Under the pieces are notes generated by a model. It saw only the letters and a program-made list of their open reading frames with translations. It ran no database searches and was not told where the DNA came from. Below, in pieces: positions 33,575-42,967 of a stretch of DNA of 64,000 nt. This DNA comes from Bacteroidales bacterium (GTDB taxonomy: Bacteria; Bacteroidota; Bacteroidia; Bacteroidales; Marinilabiliaceae), in assembly GCA_024401335.1 (NCBI GenBank), contig JAKSLH010000010.1:1-64000 (forward strand), in the 5' to 3' direction. Each line of letters begins with the position of its first letter. Positions within the stretch are counted from its first letter, which is position 1. Position numbers and translations under genes: made by a program.

Positions 33575-35524
33575 CTATTTCTTGCCGTCTTCCAGGAATT
33601 TTATGAATTTATCTACGTTCTCGTCATATCCGTATGGCTTTGCCCTCAGATTGCCATCTGCATCAACAGGTGCATAATAAGGCTGAGAATTCACACCAAA
33701 CTTTGTTCTTTGCAGATAACTCCATCTGTCTCCCACTGTGCGCAAAATCGTCTTGTCATCTATCACTATCTTCTCTGGCAGCGGTGTCTTGTCGTCAACA
33801 TATAGACTTATGAGGATATAATCTTCCTTAAGTATCTTGGCTACTCTCTGGTCGCTCCATACGCTCTGCTCCATCTTACGGCAATTGACACAGCCATGAC
33901 CAGTAAAGTCAAGCAACACTGGCTTACCCTGTGTCTTAGCAGCCGCCAAACCTGCATCATAGTCAGTAAACTGCGCGTGCGGTGTATTGTCAACTACGAC
34001 AAAATCCTGTGTTGTAATAGGTGGACAGAAAGCTGACACTGCCTTCAGTGGAGCGCCCCACAAGCCTGGAATCAAATATAGACAGAACGCAAACGAACAT
34101 ATAGCGCCTACTATTCTCACTGTTCCGACTTCCTCGTCTGTATCGACATGTGCCATCTTTATCTTGCCAAGCAAGAACATACCAAGCACTAAGGCCAACG
34201 ACGCCCATATACAGATAAATACCTCTCTGTCAAGCAAATGCCATCCATACGCAAGGTCGGCTACCGAGAAGAATTTCAATGCAAAGGCTAGCTCTATGAA
34301 GCCCAACACTACCTTAACTGTCGCCATCCATGAGCCCGACTTAGGCAATTTCTGCATCCACGATGGGAACATGGCGAATATGGTAAATGGCAACGCCAAT
34401 GCCAAAGAGAATCCTAGCATACCTATCGCCGGACCGACGATGCTTCCCTGTGTCGATACTTCAACAAGCAAGAAGCCTATTATAGGACCTGTACATGAGA
34501 ATGACACAAGCGCCAGAGTGAATGCCATAAGAAATATCGAAACGAAGCCTGTTGTCTGCTCTGCCTTCTGATCTACCGCAGTGCTCCACGACGATGGCAA
34601 CGTTATCTCAAACGCACCAATAAACGACAATCCGAAGACCACAAGCATCGCAGTGAATATCAGGTTAAACACGGCATTTGTCGACATCGCATTCAACGCA
34701 CTCGGTCCTGCAATGATTGTTATAAGCAATCCAAGAATAAGATATATCAACACTATCGATATGCCATAAATCACCGAGTCTCTAATGCCTTTTGCCTTAT
34801 CTTTTGTTCTCTTCAAGAAGAATGACACTGTCATCGGTATTATAGGCCATACACATGGGGTCAAGAGTGCGCCAAAGCCACCGAGGAAGCTGAGCCAGAA
34901 CACCATCCACAACGATGAATCATCTGCGTCTTCAACAGCCGTTGAGATTTCCTCGGCAACAACTGCCTCTTCGCTGCCAGCCTGCGGTGTATTATCAGTA
35001 GCAACAACGGCAGACACCGCATTCTCTTTATCACTTTCTGGCTCTGCCACGGGTGTGGACACTGTCCCGTCATATTTGAAATTGACAGCTGTAGGAGGAA
35101 GGCAACTCATGTCATTGCATGCTCCATATTCAAGATATCCGTCAATATGATAATCACCCGTCAACTTCATCTTCTGACTGAAGACAACCGACTCCTCATA
35201 AAAACGCAAGTCACTCATGAAAGCGTTGTCATATGTCGATTTCGGCTCTCGATCTGCTGCCAGCTCACCAACAAGCTCAACACCAGTCTTGTTCTCAATA
35301 TTAAGCGTTGTAGGTATAGGACCTTCGCCCGGATCAGTAGCATACACATGCCACTTGCCATCAATATTCATCGCAAACGACAAAACCGCCGAGCCATCGC
35401 CCGACACTTCAATGTTTGTCTTCACATGCACAGGATCGACACCTCTAGGCATCTGCGCAACAGCCGCAACACAGCTCAGCACACATGCCACAGCCATCAG
35501 CGACCTATAGAGTATAGTCTTCAT
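33575..35524 (-). CDS. dsbD: Thiol:disulfide interchange protein DsbD-like (transmembrane reductase)
   Basis: The 649-residue protein has a signal peptide (to about residue 23), an N-terminal DsbD-alpha-like beta domain (about 24-150), a charged linker, a multi-pass DsbD/CcdA membrane domain (about 200-490; FGALLTPCVWPIIPM and SCTGPIIG carry the conserved TM cysteines), and a C-terminal thioredoxin domain with LLDFTGHGCVNCRK (Cys545, Cys548). It moves electrons from cytoplasmic thioredoxin to periplasmic proteins. The several TlpA-like proteins in this window are possible acceptors. It has its own promoter and lies 71 nt upstream of the amidohydrolase-like gene. Confidence 0.92.
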   Translation of the reverse strand: MKTILYRSLMAVACVLSCVAAVAQMPRGVDPVHVKTNIEVSGDGSAVLSFAMNIDGKWHVYATDPGEGPIPTTLNIENKTGVELVGELAADREPKSTYDNAFMSDLRFYEESVVFSQKMKLTGDYHIDGYLEYGACNDMSCLPPTAVNFKYDGTVSTPVAEPESDKENAVSAVVATDNTPQAGSEEAVVAEEISTAVEDADDSSLWMVFWLSFLGGFGALLTPCVWPIIPMTVSFFLKRTKDKAKGIRDSVIYGISIVLIYLILGLLITIIAGPSALNAMSTNAVFNLIFTAMLVVFGLSFIGAFEITLPSSWSTAVDQKAEQTTGFVSIFLMAFTLALVSFSCTGPIIGFLLVEVSTQGSIVGPAIGMLGFSLALALPFTIFAMFPSWMQKLPKSGSWMATVKVVLGFIELAFALKFFSVADLAYGWHLLDREVFICIWASLALVLGMFLLGKIKMAHVDTDEEVGTVRIVGAICSFAFCLYLIPGLWGAPLKAVSAFCPPITTQDFVVVDNTPHAQFTDYDAGLAAAKTQGKPVLLDFTGHGCVNCRKMEQSVWSDQRVAKILKEDYILISLYVDDKTPLPEKIVIDDKTILRTVGDRWSYLQRTKFGVNSQPYYAPVDADGNLRAKPYGYDENVDKFIKFLEDGKK

Positions 35525-35550
35525 TTAAAGAGTATAAGTGTTTATTCACG

Positions 35551-35581
35551 CAAAACTACTCAGTTTTTTTGACATTCCCAA
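35551..35581 (-). promoter_or_regulatory. Promoter of dsbD
   Basis: On the minus strand, TTG (35581-35579) and TAGTTTTG (35558-35551) are 20 nt apart, a full -33/-7 match. The leader to the ATG at 35524 is about 20 nt. Confidence 0.7.
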
Positions 35582-35795
35582 AGTCACAACAACCACATCA
35601 AAACCAACCAATACAATTCCATCCCTAAGCCCCCAAAAAATCCGCCATTACTCACACCTACCACCCCTCACCGTAGAGACAGAGCGTGCTCCATCTCAAA
35701 TGCAGTTCAGCTAATTGCACATAACAATCAACATTGAATAATAGACATTTGGAGGCATGATGGACATGGGTTGTTTTTTCTTTTGCAGAGAAACA

Positions 35796-35829
35796 CAAGC
35801 GCCGCACCCTCGTTGGGGTGCGGCGCTTG
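35796..35829 (-). terminator. Terminator of the acyl-CoA dehydrogenase-etf operon
   Basis: A perfect 14-bp GC-rich stem (35796-35809 with 35816-35829) with a 6-nt loop lies 34 nt past the acyl-CoA dehydrogenase stop. In the minus-strand reading it is followed by TGTTTCTC, a moderate U-tract. Confidence 0.85.
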
Positions 35830-35863
35830 ATATTTATAATCGTATTAGGATTACTCTTTCCGA

Positions 35864-37591
35864 TTATGCCTGACGGTAATCAGCAATGTTCTCAGCCTGG
35901 AACTTGCGGATAAATGTCATGTGCTTCTCTACTTCAGCCTCTGCATAACGAACGTATACATTAGCCGACTTAGCGAACATCTCAGGAGCCTTCAATGCGT
36001 CAATAACAAGAAGGTTACCCATGATTGTATGAGCACACATCTCAACAAGACGGCGAGCCATAAGATCAAGGAGTTCCTGATCCTTAGCCTCTGTAATCTG
36101 GTTGATAGCCATACGAGTCTTGTCAGCCATATCCTTCAACTTGTCACGGAGAATGTCAAATGGTGTTGACTGACCTGCAGCAAGCATTGAAATCTGCTGT
36201 TCGTAATCTTCGATCTGTGTAAGATATGCACCTGTTGTAACATAGCGGATAGCTGCAACAACCTGCAACTGTGTTGTACCCTCGTAGATAGAAGTGATAC
36301 GTGCATCGCGATAGATACGTTCGCACTTATACTCCTTCATGAAGCCCGAACCACCATGTACCTGGATACAGTCGTATGTATTCTGGTTAGCGAACTCTGA
36401 ACCCATAGCCTTTGACAACGGAGTAAATGAGTCAGCGAGCTTAGAATACTTCTTCTGCTCTGCACGCTCTTCTGGAGTAAGCTTACGTTCCTTAGAGATA
36501 TCGTCGAGTGCCTTGTACATATCAACGAAACGAGCTGTCTCATACAAGATAGCACGTGTTGCATCTGTCTTAGCCTTCATTGTAGAAAGCAAATCTGCTA
36601 CAGCAGGGAACTCAATGATTGCCTTACCGAACTGCTTACGATCCTTTGCGTATGCAAGTGCCTCGTTATATGCAGCCTGTGAAAGACCAACACCCTGAGC
36701 AGCGATACCAAGACGAGCACCGTTCATCAATGCCATGACGTACTTGATAAGACCGAGCTTACGGTCGCCGCAGAGTTCAGCCTTAGCATTCTTATATACA
36801 AGCTCACATGTTGGTGAACCCTTGATACCCATCTTGTTCTCGATACGACGTACATCAACGCCACCCTGACGCTTGTCATAAATGAACATTGAAAGACCAC
36901 GGCCGTCATGAGTACCTTCCTCAGAACGAGCAAGTACCAAGTGGATGTCTGCGTCACCGTTAGTGATGAAACGCTTTACACCATTAAGTCTCCAGCAGTT
37001 CTCCTTCTCATCGTATGTAGCCTTGAGCATAACACTCTGAAGGTCCGAACCTGCATCTGGCTCAGTCAAGTCCATAGACATTGTCTCACCTGCACACACA
37101 CGAGTCAAGAAACGCATCTTCTGATCTTCGTTACCAAACTCATAGAGTGTCTCAGCGCAGTCCTGCAAACCCCAGAGGTTTTCGAAACCAGCATCAGCAG
37201 AAGATACCATATCTGCTGCCATGATATAAGGAACGATTGGGAAGTTCAAGCCACCGAAACGGCGTGGCATAGCCATACCCATCAATCCTGCCTTACGTGT
37301 AGCGTCGATATTTACATCTGTGCCTGGAGCATACTGTACACGACCGTTCTCACACTTTGGACCGTCGTGGTCAACGCCTTCAGCATTTGGACCGATAACT
37401 TCACCACAGATCTCGCCAACGATGTCGAGTACTCTGTCGAAGTTGTCCATTGCATCCTCAAAGTTCTGAGGAGCATAGTCATACTTGTCTTTATCAGCAT
37501 AGTCGCGCTCCTTGAGCTCAACGATGCGCTTCATCAACGGATGGTTAAGGTGATACTTAAGCTCCGGTGTTTCTGTATAATAATTTGCCAT
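35864..37591 (-). CDS. Acyl-CoA dehydrogenase family protein
   Basis: The 575-residue flavoprotein has an N-terminal helical domain, the beta-domain segment AGETMSMDLTEPDAGSDLQSV, and the C-terminal helices with GGSGFMKEYKCERIYRDARI and ITSIYEGTTQLQ, whose Glu fits the catalytic base. It is longer than the typical 380-residue enzyme because of a C-terminal extension with helices, as in the larger bacterial subgroup. It oxidises an acyl-CoA and hands electrons to the ETF encoded just upstream (etfA 20 nt, etfB beyond). Chain-length preference cannot be read. In anaerobes such units can also run as reductases with a bifurcating ETF. Confidence 0.9.
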   Translation of the reverse strand: MANYYTETPELKYHLNHPLMKRIVELKERDYADKDKYDYAPQNFEDAMDNFDRVLDIVGEICGEVIGPNAEGVDHDGPKCENGRVQYAPGTDVNIDATRKAGLMGMAMPRRFGGLNFPIVPYIMAADMVSSADAGFENLWGLQDCAETLYEFGNEDQKMRFLTRVCAGETMSMDLTEPDAGSDLQSVMLKATYDEKENCWRLNGVKRFITNGDADIHLVLARSEEGTHDGRGLSMFIYDKRQGGVDVRRIENKMGIKGSPTCELVYKNAKAELCGDRKLGLIKYVMALMNGARLGIAAQGVGLSQAAYNEALAYAKDRKQFGKAIIEFPAVADLLSTMKAKTDATRAILYETARFVDMYKALDDISKERKLTPEERAEQKKYSKLADSFTPLSKAMGSEFANQNTYDCIQVHGGSGFMKEYKCERIYRDARITSIYEGTTQLQVVAAIRYVTTGAYLTQIEDYEQQISMLAAGQSTPFDILRDKLKDMADKTRMAINQITEAKDQELLDLMARRLVEMCAHTIMGNLLVIDALKAPEMFAKSANVYVRYAEAEVEKHMTFIRKFQAENIADYRQA

Positions 37592-37611
37592 TGTATTTTA
37601 CTCTTGTAGGG

Positions 37612-38649
37612 TTACTTGCTGTTCTTCTTGTAATACTTGATCATCTTAGGGATAACCTCCTCTACTGTACCATTGATAACATAGTCTGCTATCTGGTTGA
37701 TTGGAGCATCAGGATCCGAGTTGATTGAGATAATCATTGAAGAATCCTGCATACCTGCGATGTGCTGAATCTGACCAGAGATACCACATGCGATATAGAG
37801 CTTCGGACGAACAGTCACACCTGTCTGACCAATCTGACGATCATGGTCAACCCATCCTGCATCTACAGCAGCACGGCTGGCACCAACCTCAGCATGAAGT
37901 TCCTTTGCAAGTTCAAAGAGCTTATCGAAGCCTTCCTTAGAACCAACACCATAACCACCAGCAACAACGATAGGAGCGCCTTTGAGATTATTCTTAGCAG
38001 CCTCTACATGACGGTCAATAACCTTCACAACATAATCGGTTGTTGGAACATACTTAGCTACGTCATGCTTAACAACTTCACCCTTGTAGTTTGCATCAAC
38101 AATCTCCTTCTTCATCACACCGTCACGTACTGTTGCCATCTGTGGGCGATGCTCTGGATTTACGATTGTAGCGATGATAGAACCGCCAAACGCTGGACGG
38201 ATCTGATAGAGCTGGTTCTCATAGTGCTTATCTACCATCTGGTCACCTTCCTTCACCTTCATGTCGAAAGAGCCGATTTCAAGCTGAGTACAGTCTGCTG
38301 TCAAACCAGAATGCAAAGCTGACGATACGCGTGGACCGAGGTCACGACCGATAACTGTTGCACCGAGAAGACAAATCTGTGGCTGTTCCTCCTTGAAGAG
38401 GTTTACTACAGCTGAAGTATGAGGAAGTGATGTATATGGGAACAAACCCTCTGCATCAAAAATATGCACCTTATCTGCACCGTATGGCAATATCTGAGAC
38501 TCTACGCCGTCAAGCTTATAACCAACACAAAGTGCCTCGAGCTTCACACCAAGTTCGTTGGCCAACTTGCGGCCCTTGGTCAAAAGCTCCAAACTTACAT
38601 CGGCAACCTTATTGCCTTCAAGTTCGCAATATACAAATACGTTGTTCAT
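37612..38649 (-). CDS. etfA: Electron transfer flavoprotein subunit alpha
   Basis: The 345-residue protein has an N-terminal ETF domain and the C-terminal FAD-binding domain with all usual segments: GGYGVGSKEGFD, GASRAAVDAGWV, QIGQTGVTVRPKLYIACG, SGQIQHIAGM and NSDPDAPINQIADY. It forms the heterodimer with EtfB and accepts electrons from the acyl-CoA dehydrogenase. It is separated from etfB by a 68-nt spacer containing a large inverted repeat. Confidence 0.93.
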   Translation of the reverse strand: MNNVFVYCELEGNKVADVSLELLTKGRKLANELGVKLEALCVGYKLDGVESQILPYGADKVHIFDAEGLFPYTSLPHTSAVVNLFKEEQPQICLLGATVIGRDLGPRVSSALHSGLTADCTQLEIGSFDMKVKEGDQMVDKHYENQLYQIRPAFGGSIIATIVNPEHRPQMATVRDGVMKKEIVDANYKGEVVKHDVAKYVPTTDYVVKVIDRHVEAAKNNLKGAPIVVAGGYGVGSKEGFDKLFELAKELHAEVGASRAAVDAGWVDHDRQIGQTGVTVRPKLYIACGISGQIQHIAGMQDSSMIISINSDPDAPINQIADYVINGTVEEVIPKMIKYYKKNSK

Positions 38650-38662
38650 TTTTTATTCTGAG

Positions 38663-38717
38663 TTACTAGCTACTAGTGACGAGCGTGTTCTCGTCGTTAG
38701 TCACTAGTCGTTAGTAA
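38663..38717. repeat. Intercistronic inverted repeat between etfB and etfA
   Basis: The left arm 38663-38683 (TTACTAGCTACTAGTGACGAG trimmed at its ends) pairs imperfectly with the right arm 38690-38717, which has a 5-7 nt internal insertion relative to it. Both arms contain CTAGTGAC/GTCACTAG and TTACTA/TAGTAA. The sequence is built from repeated CTAGT and GTTAGT words. It would form a long hairpin in the etf mRNA and may adjust the expression ratio of the subunits. Confidence 0.65.
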
Positions 38718-39593
38718 TTAACCAATTGTATTGCTCTGAATGAGTTCTGCCATGAGGTTGTCAATATCATTGTCACTAGCAGTGAATGTCTTGCTTTCCT
38801 TTGCTGTGAACACGATGTTCTTGACTGCCTTCACATTTGTTGGAGAACCGGCCTTACCTATCTGTGCAGGATCTGCATCAATGTCAGCTGCACCCCACTG
38901 CTGGATTGCAAGATATGGGCGTGTTGCATAGTAAGCCTTCTCAGCCTCATCTGTAAGTGCTGCGATCTCTGGCGCTGGCTTTGCATTCTTGTACTTCATC
39001 ACAAGCTTAGCGTTGCGTGTACGACATGGAGCTGCAGAACCGTTTACTGTGATAACAATTGGAAGTGGACCTTCAACTGTCTCCACACCACCATCGATAT
39101 GACGCTTCGCTGTAATCTTCTTGCCTGCTACTGAAAGAACTTCCTCAGTGTAAGTGATCTGTGTCAAGCCAAGCTTCTCTGCTACCTGTGGACCAACCTG
39201 AGCTGTATCACCGTCGATTGCCTGACGACCACATACTATGATGTCATAGTCACCTATCTTCTTGATGCCCTGTGCCAATGTGTAGCTGGTTGCAAGTGTA
39301 TCTGCACCACCAAGAGCACGGTCTGTCAAAAGAACGCCTGCATCTGCACCTCTGTAAAGGCCTTCACGAAGCACTTCTGTTGCCTTTGGCAAGCCCATTG
39401 TAAGCATTGTGATTGTTGAACCAGGATTTGCATCCTTGATGCGGAGAGCCTGCTCAAGTGCATTGAGATCCTCTGGATTGAATACGGCTGGCAGAGCTGC
39501 ACGATTGACTGTTCCCTCAGGAGTCATCGCATCAGGACCCACGTTGCGTGTGTCTGGCACCTGCTTAGCAAGTACAATGATTTTGTATCCCAT
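38718..39593 (-). CDS. etfB: Electron transfer flavoprotein subunit beta
   Basis: The 291-residue protein begins KIIVLAKQVPDTRNVGPDAM, the usual ETF-beta start, and contains the nucleotide-binding segments DYDIIVCGRQAIDGDTAQVG and ITYTEEVLSV. It is about 30-40 residues longer than mitochondrial-type EtfB. The clostridial bifurcating type is also somewhat longer, but I cannot decide bifurcation from this alone. It is the first gene of the etfB-etfA-acyl-CoA dehydrogenase operon. Confidence 0.92.
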   Translation of the reverse strand: MGYKIIVLAKQVPDTRNVGPDAMTPEGTVNRAALPAVFNPEDLNALEQALRIKDANPGSTITMLTMGLPKATEVLREGLYRGADAGVLLTDRALGGADTLATSYTLAQGIKKIGDYDIIVCGRQAIDGDTAQVGPQVAEKLGLTQITYTEEVLSVAGKKITAKRHIDGGVETVEGPLPIVITVNGSAAPCRTRNAKLVMKYKNAKPAPEIAALTDEAEKAYYATRPYLAIQQWGAADIDADPAQIGKAGSPTNVKAVKNIVFTAKESKTFTASDNDIDNLMAELIQSNTIG

Positions 39594-39663
39594 TTTTTAT
39601 TTCTTAGTTATATATTTTCTGTTTAATTCAGTAGCGCAAAAACATTACGCCAAAAAATTGTTT

Positions 39664-39693
39664 CAAAATTATAAAATTATAGAATAACGGCAA
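39664..39693 (-). promoter_or_regulatory. Promoter of the etf operon
   Basis: On the minus strand TTG (39693-39691) and TAATTTTG (39671-39664) are 19 nt apart. The leader to the etfB ATG at 39593 is about 65 nt. Confidence 0.7.
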
Positions 39694-39769
39694 GCAATTT
39701 CAGACGAAAATCACTTGCCATTGGAACAAATAGACGATTTTGTGGTCTTTTTTTATTTTTTATTATACT

Positions 39770-42130
39770 TTATTCGGGTCTAAGTCTGGCAAATTTCACC
39801 AGTAACTGCTTTACCCCTAAATTATCAAACTGTATCTTCAATTTGGTATTAGGCATTGTGCCCTCTATCGCCAATATCGTTCCTCTGCCGAATGTCTCAT
39901 GCACCACTCTTTGGCCTACACTGTAGGTACCACTTGGCACATCTACCGAACTGACTTTAGTGGCTGGCTTAAACGATGACGGAGGTCTCTGAATGCCTCC
40001 TCCCGACCTGAATCCAGACGTCTGTCTCATCGAACTATATGGAGATGACGCTCCTGTATGATTTCTCGCGTATGGATTCTGCACAGGCTGTGTCCTCTGA
40101 CCATAGCTGAACGATGAACGAGGCGACTGCTCCATTCTGAACGCCGACCTTGGTCTATCTACATTCATACTGTCCGGACGGTCGATATACTCACTGTCGA
40201 TATCTGCTATGAATCGGCTTGGATGACAATCTTTTCTCTGGCCATACTGGAAACGACTCAAACAATAGCTTATTGTAGCCGTATCCTTGGCTCTCGTCAA
40301 GGCCACATACATCAAGCGCCTCTCTTCCTCCAGTTCCTTCGGATTATATCCGCTCTGCTGACCTGGGAAAGTCTCGTCCTCTACGCCTACAATATATACA
40401 CTATTGAACTCCAATCCCTTCGACGAGTGTATAGTCATCAGCTTCACCTGGTCCATATCGCCCCTATCCTGATCCATGTCTGATATCAAGGCCACCTCTT
40501 CCAGATAGCTGCGTATATGGTTGTCATCACCGCTCTCTACCCTCTCCTGGGAATAATCCTGCAGTGAATTCATAAGTTCATTCACGTTGTCATACCTGTC
40601 CTTGCCCTCAGCATCGTTCTTCCCCTCTGTCAACTCCTTCATGATACCGCTCTGCGAAAGCACTTCCGCAGCGAACTCGTACGCTGTGAGATTCTCTGCC
40701 TGCATCGAAAACATCTCTATCATGCTGACAAACTTCCCAATCTTGTTCTGAGTCGAGCCATTCAGCCCCGTCTTCTCTATCATACCCGGCTGCATGACCT
40801 GCCACAACGACACATCAACACTTGTCGCCGCTGAAACAAGCTTCTCTATCGTCGTCATGCCAATAGCTCGCGCCGGATAGTTTATTATTCTCTTAAGCGA
40901 CTCCGAATCATTATGGTTAACCGCCACTCTGAAATACGCTAGCAAGTCCTTTATCTCCTTTCTCTGGTAAAAGGCCAAACCACCGTATATTCTATATGGG
41001 ATTCTCCCCTGCCTCAGCCCGTCCTCGAACGCGCGGCTCTGAGCATTTGTCCTATAGAGCACAGCGAAATCCTGAGGCCTCAACCCCTCATTTCGCATTC
41101 TCATGGCAATGTCTCTAACTATCATGCCCGCCTCTTCAGTGTCTGAATGCGCCGAACAAATCCTTATCTTGTCACCCTCGTCATTTTGTGAGAACACAGT
41201 CTTCTTGAGCCTACCCTGATTCTTCTCTATGAGGCTGTTGGCCGCATTTACAATATTCTGGGTGGACCTATAGTTCTGCTCTAGCTTAAATATCTTCAAG
41301 TCAGGATAGTCCCTCTCCAAACCCAAGATATTCTCAATTCTGGCACCACGGAACGAATAGATGCTCTGTGCATCATCGCCCACTACACAGATATTGTGAT
41401 GAGCTTCTACAAGCTTCTTTATAATGACATACTGGGCTTTATTCGTGTCCTGATACTCATCGACAAGCACATATTTAAACTTCTGCTGATACTTAGCCAG
41501 TATATCCTGATGATCTCTAAACAATATATGTGTATAGAACAGCAAGTCATCGAAATCCACAGAGTTCGACTTCTTCAGCCTTATTGCATACTGGTTATAG
41601 ATATCCGTTGTCCTTGGTCGGCGTGCGCTCTTGTCTCTCTCTATGAAATTGACATCCTGGGCATACATCGACGGACTGACAAGGTCATTCTTAGCCTGCG
41701 AAATAGCCCCCATAACATTGCTGAGCTTATACTCCTTCTCGTCAAGCCCCATGTCCTTGATAATGCTCTTGAGCAGATTCTTCGAGTCCTGCGTATCATA
41801 GATAGTGAAGTCCCTATTCAACCCCACCGCATCAGCCTCAATCCTCAATATCTTTGCAAAAATCGAGTGGAATGTACCCATCCATAGCTGCTGGCTCTCT
41901 TCCGGACCGACAATCTGCGCTATTCGCTCCTTCATCTCCTTAGCCGCCTTATTAGTAAAAGTCAGCGCCAAGATATTATATGGTTTCACGCCCTGCTGCA
42001 ACAGATATGCTATTCGCATGGTGAGCACACGCGTCTTGCCAGAACCCGCACCCGCAATCACAAGCACAGGTCCGTCAGTCGTCATCACAGCTTGTCTCTG
42101 TGGCTCATTTAAAGAATCAAGATAATTCAT
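39770..42130 (-). CDS. UvrD/PcrA-type ATP-dependent DNA helicase
   Basis: The 786-residue protein is a superfamily 1A helicase with Q-motif LNEPQRQAV, Walker A VIAGAGSGKTRVLTMRI (residues ~26-42), motif II VDEYQDTNKAQ, motif III GDDAQSIYSFRGA, motif V HSSKGLEFNSVYIVG and motif VI RRLMYVALTRAKD. After about residue 640 there is a Ser/Pro/Arg-rich low-complexity linker, then a short C-terminal beta domain (VGQRVVHETFGRGTILAIEG), as in PcrA/UvrD, where it binds RNA polymerase. It acts in nucleotide excision repair and in removing blocked transcription or replication complexes. Confidence 0.92.
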   Translation of the reverse strand: MNYLDSLNEPQRQAVMTTDGPVLVIAGAGSGKTRVLTMRIAYLLQQGVKPYNILALTFTNKAAKEMKERIAQIVGPEESQQLWMGTFHSIFAKILRIEADAVGLNRDFTIYDTQDSKNLLKSIIKDMGLDEKEYKLSNVMGAISQAKNDLVSPSMYAQDVNFIERDKSARRPRTTDIYNQYAIRLKKSNSVDFDDLLFYTHILFRDHQDILAKYQQKFKYVLVDEYQDTNKAQYVIIKKLVEAHHNICVVGDDAQSIYSFRGARIENILGLERDYPDLKIFKLEQNYRSTQNIVNAANSLIEKNQGRLKKTVFSQNDEGDKIRICSAHSDTEEAGMIVRDIAMRMRNEGLRPQDFAVLYRTNAQSRAFEDGLRQGRIPYRIYGGLAFYQRKEIKDLLAYFRVAVNHNDSESLKRIINYPARAIGMTTIEKLVSAATSVDVSLWQVMQPGMIEKTGLNGSTQNKIGKFVSMIEMFSMQAENLTAYEFAAEVLSQSGIMKELTEGKNDAEGKDRYDNVNELMNSLQDYSQERVESGDDNHIRSYLEEVALISDMDQDRGDMDQVKLMTIHSSKGLEFNSVYIVGVEDETFPGQQSGYNPKELEEERRLMYVALTRAKDTATISYCLSRFQYGQRKDCHPSRFIADIDSEYIDRPDSMNVDRPRSAFRMEQSPRSSFSYGQRTQPVQNPYARNHTGASSPYSSMRQTSGFRSGGGIQRPPSSFKPATKVSSVDVPSGTYSVGQRVVHETFGRGTILAIEGTMPNTKLKIQFDNLGVKQLLVKFARLRPE

Positions 42131-42152
42131 TTCATTCCTCTCTTAAGTGGCG

Positions 42153-42160
42153 CAAAGGTA
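42153..42160 (-). promoter_or_regulatory. -7 element of the PcrA/UvrD gene
   Basis: TACCTTTG on the minus strand matches TAnnTTTG, 22 nt upstream of the ATG at 42130. No -33 TTG was seen at the usual spacing. Confidence 0.5.
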
Positions 42161-42245
42161 GAAATATTTTTGCGTTTATCACATTTTTCTTTCCCGTAGG
42201 CTCTCTTGATCGATTACACGATAGCAGAAGAGAAGACTACAAATA

Positions 42246-42307
42246 GTCAATAAAACACGAAAAACACCGTTTTGTCGATAAAACATGCCTGTTCGTCGAC
42301 AAACACG
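42246..42307 (+). repeat. Three imperfect direct repeats upstream of the His-rich gene
   Basis: GTCAATAAAACACG (42246), GTCGATAAAACATG (42274) and GTCGACAAACACG (42295) share the pattern GTCRAYAAA(A)CAYG, with start-to-start spacings of 28 and 21 nt. They lie 117-178 nt upstream of the His-rich ORF and could be binding sites for a regulator. No classical -7 element is evident between them and the gene (best: CACTTTG near 42343). Confidence 0.5.
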
Positions 42308-42423
42308 CCTTCATCACCTTCATGCCATGTTTTTTTGGCACGCACTTTGCAATGACAATTAATACCAGCGACAACATAAACGTCCTGGAAGCAATATTAC
42401 AAACGCTTAAAACATTTACAACT

Positions 42424-42903
42424 ATGAGAACACTCAGAATCATGGTAGCAGTGATGGCGATAGCCTTCAGCACCGCAGCTTTCAATTCTGTATCAGCTCA
42501 GAATATACGTCGTGACAATGGTGCCCGTCACAACTCACATCAGCCAGCTCATGCAGGTGGTCACAACAGCGCTCCTGCTCATCACTCTGGCAACAAGGCA
42601 TACAACTATGGTCACCACAACAATGGTCCTGTTCATCATAATGATGCTCATCACAACCATTATGTAGTCAACCACCACGACGCCCACTTCCATGGTCATT
42701 CATATGCTCACTATGATCATATGCACCATGCGACCATCCATCACATGCATCACGGATATGTACCTGTTGTCGGCCATATCGTAGATTATCTTCCTAGCGA
42801 CTACGTAGTGATCAATGTTGATGGCATCCGCCTCTACAGAGCACTAGGACACATCTTCCGTCCTATCAGCATCGGCGGAGTAATACACTTTGTAATTGAA
42901 TAA
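42424..42903 (+). CDS. Exported histidine-rich protein, possible metal binder
   Basis: The 159-residue protein starts at the ATG at 42424, which begins the signal peptide (MRTLRIMVAVMAIAFSTAAF ending SVSAQ). An upstream in-frame ATG at 42322 would add an untypical 34-residue extension. Residues about 28-108 contain dozens of His residues in HH, HxH and HNxH clusters with Gly, Asn and Ala between them. The last ~45 residues (VGHIVDYLPSDYVVINVDGI ... GGVIHFVIE) resemble the small beta domain of DUF6515-type periplasmic proteins. Periplasmic binding of Zn, Ni or Cu is inferred from composition only. It is alone, between minus-strand genes. Confidence 0.7.
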   Translation: MRTLRIMVAVMAIAFSTAAFNSVSAQNIRRDNGARHNSHQPAHAGGHNSAPAHHSGNKAYNYGHHNNGPVHHNDAHHNHYVVNHHDAHFHGHSYAHYDHMHHATIHHMHHGYVPVVGHIVDYLPSDYVVINVDGIRLYRALGHIFRPISIGGVIHFVIE

Positions 42904-42967
42904 AACCCGATTTGTTAGTGTTTCTATATGCCTTGGGCAACGTCAACGGACCGCGCTCAAGGCTTCT

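Larger units (their letters stand above)
35525..35863. other. Gene-free stretch between dsbD and the acyl-CoA dehydrogenase
   Basis: It holds the dsbD promoter at the left end and the acyl-CoA dehydrogenase terminator at the right end. Nothing gene-like was seen in between, and the C-rich tract around 35630-35670 has no recognisable structure. Confidence 0.7.

Noticed and set aside
34785-35150. Plus-strand ORFs antisense to dsbD
   Set aside because: They mirror the codon pattern of dsbD and have no start context, signal peptide or motif.
35796-35829. Very strong hairpin, considered as a small RNA or attachment site
   Set aside because: Position directly after the acyl-CoA dehydrogenase stop and shape fit an ordinary terminator.
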